Shown: in pieces, positions 23,101 to 32,100 of the stretch | Numbering within the stretch: the stretch's first letter is position 1 | Layout of the letters: every line of letters begins with the position of its first letter | NCBI GenBank assembly: GCA_021292165.1 | Contig: CM037878.1 | Coordinates: 3,720,001 to 3,784,000, forward strand | Reading direction: 5' to 3' | DNA length: 64,000 nucleotides | Source: Shinisaurus crocodilurus | Lineage: Eukaryota; Chordata; Lepidosauria; Squamata; Shinisauridae | The notes under the pieces: generated by a model | What the model saw: the letters and a program-made list of their open reading frames with translations, nothing else | What the model was told of the DNA's origin: nothing | Database searches by the model: none | Position numbers and translations under genes: made by a program

Positions 23101-26100
23101 TCCTTGCCCAGGCTCCCTGCATTCTTGTTTTAGCTCTTTATCCGATTTCAGTGGCATCTGATTTCATTTGGGGTGTGGGGAGAGGTTCACATATCAAGGT
23201 AGCTCAGCTCTAGGGAGCCCACTTCCAGAGTTAAGCACCTAAACACTGCTGTGCTGGGATGAGACCAAAGGCTTATCTAGTCCAGCATTCTGTTCCCACA
23301 GCGGCCAGCCGGATGACCCTCATGGGAAGCCTAAAAGTAGGACATGAGCGCAACGGCACCCTCCCACCCATGTTCCCCAGCAACGTGTATCGAGAGGCAT
23401 ATTGGCTCTGATACTGGAGGGAGCTTGTAGCCATCATGACTAGTAGCCATCTATAGCCTTAATGTTCGTGAATAGGAGGGAACAAGTGGGACCTGCAACA
23501 GAATGTTGCAGTATATCCTCCTCCCTCTCAAGAGGAATGTGTTTCTTCATGGTTCCAGCCAGTTATTTCCTGCCAAGCTGGGCATTCCACTCTTGCCCTC
23601 TCTACGCCGTGTTCCGTTTTTCATTTCTAGCTACATTCCAAGCCTACTGAACATACTCGCTTACTTTGCCCCCTTACTTTTTAGTGTTTACTTTGCCTCC
23701 TTACTCTTTAGTGCTTACTTTGCCCCCTTACTTTTTAGTGCTTACTTTGCCCCCTTACTTTTCAGTGCTTACTTTGCCCCCTTACTTTTCAGTGCTTCCC
23801 CCCCTACTTCTGCAAACTTCAGGGCTCCCCCAAGCCCACTGATCCTTCCCTCCTGCCTCTCAGTGGCCCCCCCTTTGGCTACTGGCCAGGCGGCATTCAC
23901 CAGCTGAGTTTAGGAACAATCTAGTCCTTCCCATCCGGCACTGTGGGAGAAGCACGACATCTCCTTGATGGGGGGGAGGGGGGGAGGGGCTACTGATGGA
24001 AATAATGACATCGTAATCATGCGGTTTGCCTGCAGTTTGGCTATGAGGGTCGAGTTCCTCTCAAGAGCGCCCGCCTCTTTTATGACGTCAGCGAGAAAGC
24101 CCGCAAGATCGTGGAATCCTACTTCCTGCTCAACTCCACCCTCTACTTCTCCTACACGCACCTGGTGTGCCGGACAGCTCTGTCAGGTGAGGCCGGCGTG
24201 AGGAGTGGGTGCCTGCGTTGACTCTGACTCGACGGCCTCTGGCGCTCCTTCTGGGGGTGACAGCACCTGCCCACCCCTGAATCCATCATCACAACAATTC
24301 TGCGTTATCGCATAGTAACACAGCCCGGGATTTGGGGGAGGGGAAAAACCGGGGGCTGCACTCTGGAGATGGGCAGTGAGTTTCATATATACACAAGACG
24401 TTTTGACCCCACCCCCAAACTTTGCCATGGGGTTGCCCTTCTCAACCCCCCCCCCATTCCTCCCCCAAACTGAGCTGCAAGTGCACCCACCCGTGAGAAC
24501 ATGTGGCTCAGCGCTCACTCCGGCCCGGGAAAGCGTCCAGCTCCAGGCACGTGTTGGGTCATTGAGGTGCCGCAAGGCCCTTTGCCAGCTTTGTCGTAAG
24601 AGACGAACACCCCCCTCTCTCTCTCTCTCTCAGCCAAAAGTCACCTTCCTCCCTCCTCTGTAGGCCAACAGGAGCGGAGGAATGACCTGAGCCACCCCAT
24701 CCATGCGGACAATTGCCTCCTGGACCCCGAAGCCAACGAGTGTTGGAAGGAGCCTCCTGCGTACACCTTCCGCGATTACAGGTGGGTCTGGGGGGCACCC
24801 CCGTGGCCCCGGAGGGCGGGAGGGGCCTGCCGAGCTGCAGTCTCCCCGCGGCTGCACCGGCTCACCTCCAGTCTGCGCCCCCGCCCCGCCACAAGTGGCT
24901 CCATCCTTGGAAGCGGTGCTGCGTTGGGCCAGATTCTCACAGCGTTCCCTTTCTGCTGCGAAAGGTACCATTTCGGAGGGTGCAGAAATGTTGGGGGGGG
25001 GAGTGCCCCCAAACCTCCCCTCTGGCTTGGGGTACTTTTTGCACCCGTTGGCATCTGCTTGCGGGGGGGGGCAGCTGGTGAGGGACGGGGAACTCTTCCT
25101 GTTGCCGAGGCAAGTGCTGCAAATCCAAACGTAGAGGCAGTTCCCCGCACGGCATTCCTTCCAAAAGGATGCGTGTTTGGTCGCGCATCCCCAGGCAAAA
25201 GCACATCAGCATAAATGCTTCGGCCATGGCTGCACCCGCCCCCACCCCCGTTAAGAACAGTTTGACATCCTTTCAACAAAGGGAAGCACACAGCAGATGC
25301 AAGAAAAAGGGAGGCCTCGTTTCGTGGGGGGGGGGGATCATTTATTAATGTGAAGAAAGGAGGGTCTGGCTGGAGGGGCTCTGCCAACCAACCCCTTACT
25401 CTAGACCAGAGATCCAAGGTGCAAGACTGCCAGCCTTAACTCTGCAGTCTGGACTTGACTCTCTCAGGGACTTGCCCTTGTCTATACTCTGGATTTAGCG
25501 CTGAACCACAGAGCAACCACACACGCCATGTGGGGGTAAACCAGGAAGGTTTATTCAAGGTAACAGATTACAACGAAAGGTAGGAAATGAGGGAAGGAGA
25601 CAAGGTAGGGAGACACTTTGGAACAAACACAGTAGAGCTACAAAATAACAAAGCTGGTTCCTTATATATCTCCCAGGCACTCACTCCTTACCTGGGGGCC
25701 GGTCTTCTTCAGGGCTTGTTTCAGCCAAGCCCTACCACACCCTAAGGTCCGGGATGGGTGGCCCTCTTCAGGGCTTACCTCAGCCAAAGCCCTCATTCAG
25801 CGAGTTTCACCAGGAGCCACCTGGACAGTCCGAAGACCTGGACCTCCGCGCAGCTTGCTGCCCATGATCAACAACCAAAACCAGAAGCCACAGCTGGCAA
25901 TATAGATTCTCCCCCCACCCTCCTCTTTTCAGTAGCCCAGCTGTCTTCGGCCAATCAGGATGAACTTCACCTGGCCAGGCAGGGGGGTGGGTGACTCATG
26001 ACTAGTGGGCTGCATTTGCATATTGCATACCAAAGGCTGGGCACTTAGTATCCAGCCTTTGAGGCGCCATGCCTCATCAGATAACTTATGCACATTTCGA

Positions 26101-29100
26101 CCCTTAGCTGGGATTACCTGGTTTACACATGAGGTGTGTGTGTGTGTTGTGTAGGAAACTCTTGAGGCCTTTTCTTCCACAATTAAATATTATTAAATAT
26201 ATATTAAATACTTAACAAAAGCATTTGAAACCCACCCTTCATCTTAGGATATCAGGGCGATATACAAGAGACATAAAACCCAAAATATGGCACGCTACTT
26301 ACAACCACAACTTTTTGCTCGCTCACCCTTTGCTAACGCCATTAGGTCAAAGTGCTGTTTTCCTTTAAACTGGACAGTTGAACAGAAAACAATAGATATG
26401 GGTAGAATAGTCTTCCTAGACCCGCAAAGGCATCCATTTCTCCTGTGTCGTCCCTTGCATCGCTCTCGATTCGTTCTTTGCAAAAGGACGCTTTTCTCCT
26501 TAGCCTTTGTGAAAATGCAGTAGGCTTTGATAAGCGTGTGCTTCGCGTCGTCTGGAGCAGGGGTGTCGAACCTCTTCCAGCCCGAGGCCTGGATTCACTT
26601 TCAGAGAAGCTCTCAGGGGCCGCGTTCCATTGCTGAGGGCAAAGGGCGAGGCTGAAGGCAAAAGGGGCGGAGCCAAAATACCAGAAAGGCCCCAAATGCC
26701 AGCACATTTTCACTTAAAGCACTTACTGCTCGTAACTGAAAAGCTGAGGATGGTTGGCTGGGGTGGGTTGTCTCCCAGGGGGCCCAGTCCACTGGCACGG
26801 TTTCTGCTGAAATGGACGGGAGCCCGGCAGGAGCAGAGAGTGGCCTCTCTCCTCCGCTGCCTCCCGTCAAGTGCACGGACAGTGTGGAAAGAACGAGGTC
26901 CAAGAGCAGGGTTCCGACCTGCGTACTGATCCCACACGAGCGGAGCGGGTCTGCCGCCGCCGGCATTTGCCCTTCGGCTCATGGGGGGGGGCGACAGAGA
27001 TGGCGACGGTCGGAAGGGGCAGAAGTAGTGTGCCCTTCCCCCACTCTCTCTCATGCCATCCTAACTGTTGAGGGGACTCGAATGCCCCAACAGGGCCTTA
27101 CTCTGACTAGCTGGGGGTAGCGATGCCACCAAGTTTCTTAATTTGTCAGCTCGTTGGTGGAAACCCGTCCGTTCGCAACGGTCACCTTTGTAGCGAGCCT
27201 GGGTCGATGTATGAGTTCGTCGCAAAGCATGGAATTTATTGCAAGCTTTGGAGCATGTGCAGTAAAGTAGCACACAAGTCCCCCCTCCCCAAATTTTCAG
27301 TCGTCCTGCCACCCGGACCACCCCAAACTTACTTGAAGCACTCTCATTGTCTGCTCGGGCTCTGAGGAGGAGAACTCTGCAGGGTTCATCTTCATACCGG
27401 CAGTTGGCAATGGCGAGTAGTAATAGTAGGCGATCACTCGTGACCGAGTAAGATTGTCTTCCAGGATAAAATTAAAAAAAAGAAAATTATAAAAAGAGGA
27501 AATTCTAAAGAAGATTGTGTAGACTCTAGCGATGGGTCCGTAAGTGACTGTGGAGGCCAGTTCTAGATCCACACAGCTTCCCACAGTGAGGACACAGGTT
27601 ACCAGATAGAAGATGGTCCTGTAAAGGATTCGTTTGACGTGCTTTTCGCTTAGGACGTTTCTCCCTTTCACCTTGCACTCGGGCTTCTTCGAAGTCCATG
27701 GAACCTTTGTGAAAGGCCAACCTCCAGTTAGATCGTTCATGGGCCAGAGCTTCCCAGTTTTCGATGTTTATATTGCATTTTTTTAGATTAGTCTTAAGAA
27801 CATATTTAAACCTCTTATACTGACCACCGATATTCCTCTTTCCATCCTTGAGTTGGGAATAAAGTAACTGCTTTGGGAGACAGCAGTCAGACATTCGAAC
27901 AACATGACCGGTCCATTGAAGTTGGCATTGAAGGATCATTTTTTCAACGTTAGTAGTCTTTGCTTCTTCCAGTACACTGACATTTGTTCTCCTATCTTCC
28001 CAAGTAATTCATCAGTGTTGCCTCCGGCAATGGCGAGTAAACATCACATGACAGCAGCACAGAGGCGGGCACATGAAAACAACCAATCAGAAAGGGGGCA
28101 CATAACGTGGCTGCCACATGACATCATGTTGCATGACACGATGCCAATGTATAGCTCCCAAGATGCACCTTGATATGGTGCATGTGCAAAAACTCGCATA
28201 TATGGAACGAGATTTGGCATTAAAGGAGGCCTCTTGTCCAAGCTCATGTGAGGAATTCGTTACTTTCTGAGTAAATAATGAATTCACTTGGGCTAAGTTC
28301 TCCCATCACTAGAACTTGGGAGAGGTTCTCAAGAACCAGGGCTGAAGGGCTCGGTCAGCTTACCCTCCCCCTCCTGCCCTTCCCCAACACCAGGAATGAT
28401 GAAGATGAGGATGATTTATGTAGCACGTTTGCGTTTTCACAGTGCTCCATATACATTATCTCAGGAATCATTACAAGTTGCCATTCTTTACATCCAGTCC
28501 ATAGACGATAAAAAACGAAGTTTTCAGTCGCTAAAAGCCAAGCAAAAATTCAAGCATACGCATTCTGTTAATTCAAACATACACATCCTGTTAATACTAT
28601 CATTAAGTTTAACAGGGTGAGACTCAAAACGATTCCTGCTCACTCAGCATCTCTGACTTTGTTGGAATAGCTGCGGCAAGGGACTTGGTGTTGTTTCATA
28701 GATTTCATAGATTTCATAGATCATAGAGTTGGAAGGAGCCTACAAGGCTATCGAGTCCAACCCCCTGCTCAATGCAGGAAACTAGAGGAGGGGGTCTCCC
28801 ATCCAAGTAATAACCAGGCCTGACCCTGCTTAGCTTTCCACGCTCAGACAAGCTGAGCCAGCGTAAGCCACAGGCCTCATAGGGCCTTGTTTCTAGTCCC
28901 CTGATCATCTTTGTTGCCCTCCTCTGAACCCTCTCCAGTCTCGGTGATCGTGGTGTGAGTACCTGCCATAACGACAGAAATATGAAACTCCTCAGAACTC
29001 AAGAGTGGAAATAAAACGTGCTCTTGTACCCCTCTAGGAATTGCAGTGTAGAAGGAGATGAGGTCATGCACCTGCTGTGCCGCTGCTCCGCGGGCAGACT

Positions 29101-32100
29101 CCCAAGTGCCCGGGTAGACCTTTAAATCAGCCCTCCATGACAGCTGGTGACAAAGAATTCAGCCTGGCCGTGGAAAAGGCTCTTCTGTAACTGGGCGTAG
29201 TTCATGTCGCCAAGTGCCTTGGAGGCCACCAATCAGCCTTAGGCTGCAAACCGAGACACGTTGGCGAGCAAATCCCTTTTGCCAAAGCAACAGAGTTCTG
29301 GAAAGTCATAGTAATCGTTACGGTGACCCCATAAGGTTGGTCTGCCCGGCGTCCCGGTGGCAATGATGTGTGTACGAGAGTGGGGGGGAGCGGGGGAGCC
29401 ACATACCGGATTCACGGAAGGAGCAAGGTTGGAGCTGCGGCGGCCCTTGCCGTTTCCTGCTCGGTCCCCGGGGCTGTGTTTTGGAGCGAGGCCTGGAGGA
29501 CGCAGCGGCAGTGGGGCTGTCCCCACAGGAGCCTAGGAAGCCTCCTTGTCCCGAGCCAGACCCCGCTGGGTCCATCCAGCCCAGTCTTGTCAACACTGAC
29601 TGGCAGCCGCGGCTCTCCGGGGTTGCAGGCAGGACTTCTTCCAGCCCTACCTGGAGATGCTGGCTGCCTGTCGGGGGGGTCGAACCCGGGACCTTCTGCG
29701 TGCCAAGCCTGGGTTCTGCCACTGAGCCACGGCCCCTCCCCGGCCTGTGTAGAACGAGGCCGCTGTGTGGGGCCCTTCGCCTGAGCTGCCCCCGCTTCTC
29801 TCCTCCTAGCGCTCTCCTGTACATGAACAGCGACTTCGAAGGGGGCGAATTCATCTTCACCGAGATGGATGCCAAGACAGTCACGGTGAGCAAGCCCCTT
29901 TCTGTCTTTGGGCCAGTTTATTTATTTATCTATTTATTATATTTATACCCCACCTTTTTTCCTGCAAGGAACCCAAGGCAGCTTACATAATCCTCTTCCT
30001 CCCCCCTCCATTTTATCCCCACAACAACCTTGTGAGGTAGGTTAGGCCAGTGCTTCTCAATTATTTTCTGTCATGCCCCCCCTAGGAAGAAGAAAACATT
30101 TCGCGCCCCCCGCGCGACTGTAAATAGTATCATTTGGCTATAAAATTGTTATAAGTACACCTCTGCATAACACTGTATCCTTATTAACGTATAAGAGAAT
30201 AAAAAAAGAAAGAAATGTGGATCAATTTACAACAAAGAATAGCTTTATTAACTGTAGCAGAAAAGATTTAAAGGAGCACAGGATTTAATAAAAAAAACTT
30301 TTAACTGAGGTCAAACGAGCCCCCCTTTACGGAGCCTCGCACCCCCCCTGGGGGGCCCGCCCCACTATTTGAGAAGCACTGGGCTAGGCTGAGACTCCGT
30401 GACTGGCCCAAAGTCACCCAGTGAGTTTCATGGCCGAACGGGGACTAGAACCCGGATCTCCCAAGTCCCGGTCCAACACTCTCACCACTACGCCACACTG
30501 GCTCTCATAGGTTAACCTGTACAGGAAGTTGTTCAACATGCATTATCGTCCCCCAGTCTGGTGGTTGGCTTCCACATCACCACACGGGTGCCCAGACTTT
30601 CAGTCAGCTCATTGGATTTCCACAGCCACGTGTGTTCTGCCCCGTTTTCACTGCAGCTTACGGATTTTGTCTTTAAATGTCCACGTGAAAATGCATGCAT
30701 TTTTTGTGCATGTTTCTTCTACTGTACGCATTTTGGGCGTGCTTTTTCAAATGTATGCATTCCTGCCCCCCCATCGCATATAGCGATTTTGTCTGCATTT
30801 CCCCCTAATATGTACATTTTATGCACATTTTTTTCTTAATATACGCCTACTTCATGGGCATTTTTTAAATCCACGAACTTGCTTGCAACATTCAGAAAAG
30901 TGTGGATTTTGGAGTGCGACTGTGTTTGGTTCCATGGAGATGTTTGGGGGGTTGCAAACCAGATGAAATTCTCATGCATCCCTGGTCCAAACAGCTGGAG
31001 TGTTCAGCCTGGAGGACAAGAGTTTTCAGATTTGGGCCTGGGTTCTCCTACAGCAGTGTTCTCCAACCTTGGGCCCCCAGATGTTTTTGGCCTACAACTC
31101 CCAGCATGCCCCAGCCAGCTATGCTGGCTGGGGCATGCTGGGAGTTGTAGGCCAAAAACATCTGGGAACCCAAGGTTGGAGAACACTGTCCTACAGAGAT
31201 AGCTGAAACTCCCCTGTTCGGAACATGCCCACCTCTTTTGCAAGGTTACCGGAGCTCAGTGCTCCAGATTGCTGAGCTATTCAAACAGGAGAGGAATGCA
31301 GCCGTTCAGAAAATCCTCCAAGCCCAGCGGGGCCAGAAGAGTCTCGGATAAAAATAACTTTTTATGTTGGGACAGCAGCAGCGCTGGTGGAGAGGAATTC
31401 TCTGGCCTTTTCCTCCCACCTGCTGGCCACGTCTGGAAATGACACCTCATTCGTATAGATCCGCCTTTGCCAAGCTGGTGCCCTCCAGATGTGGGACTGC
31501 AGTCCCCATGTTGCAATGGCCATGCTGGGAGTTACCGTCCCGCACATCTGGAGGGCATCCATTGGGTAAGGCTGTTATAAATCTTATTGATACATGGAGA
31601 ATCCCATATGGCGCTTTTTGAAAAGTATCCTCCGCATACTAATGTTTGTCAGCACTTTGAGGTAGAAAATCCAAGCGCAAAAATTAGCAGAGTTGTACAC
31701 AAAGGTAGGAATGGTCAAGATTATTCTGCCTCCTGAGAAATTTGGCCAGGGTTACTGAAACACGTTGCTTAGGGTGAAATCGCCCGGCACCCTTTGCTGA
31801 TGGACTTGGTGCTGTTGGGACTCCTCTGCAGGCTAAAGTGAGTAAGCCACTTGGGACGTCTCAGTGTAGAAAAATAAGAAGATGAGTGGTCCAGGGTGCG
31901 GGGCATGCCAGAGGTTTTTCAAAAATATGCAGAGAAAATTGAGGGAGATGTTTTTCTCCCTTTTCTGAAATACTGAATCTCAGCATCATCTAGTGCAGTG
32001 TTCTCCAACCTTGGGTCCCCAGATGTTTTTGGCCTACAACTCCCAGCATGCCCCAGCCGGCTACGCTGGCTGGGGCATGCTGAGAGTTGTAGGCCAAAAA

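Noticed and set aside
24776..25417. 213-codon minus-strand frame after the HAD exon
   Set aside because: Composition reflects GC-rich intron sequence. No domain and no splice or start context.
29370..29990. 206-codon plus-strand frame
   Set aside because: Spans a SINE, the true exon in another frame and the next SINE; it is a shadow of these.
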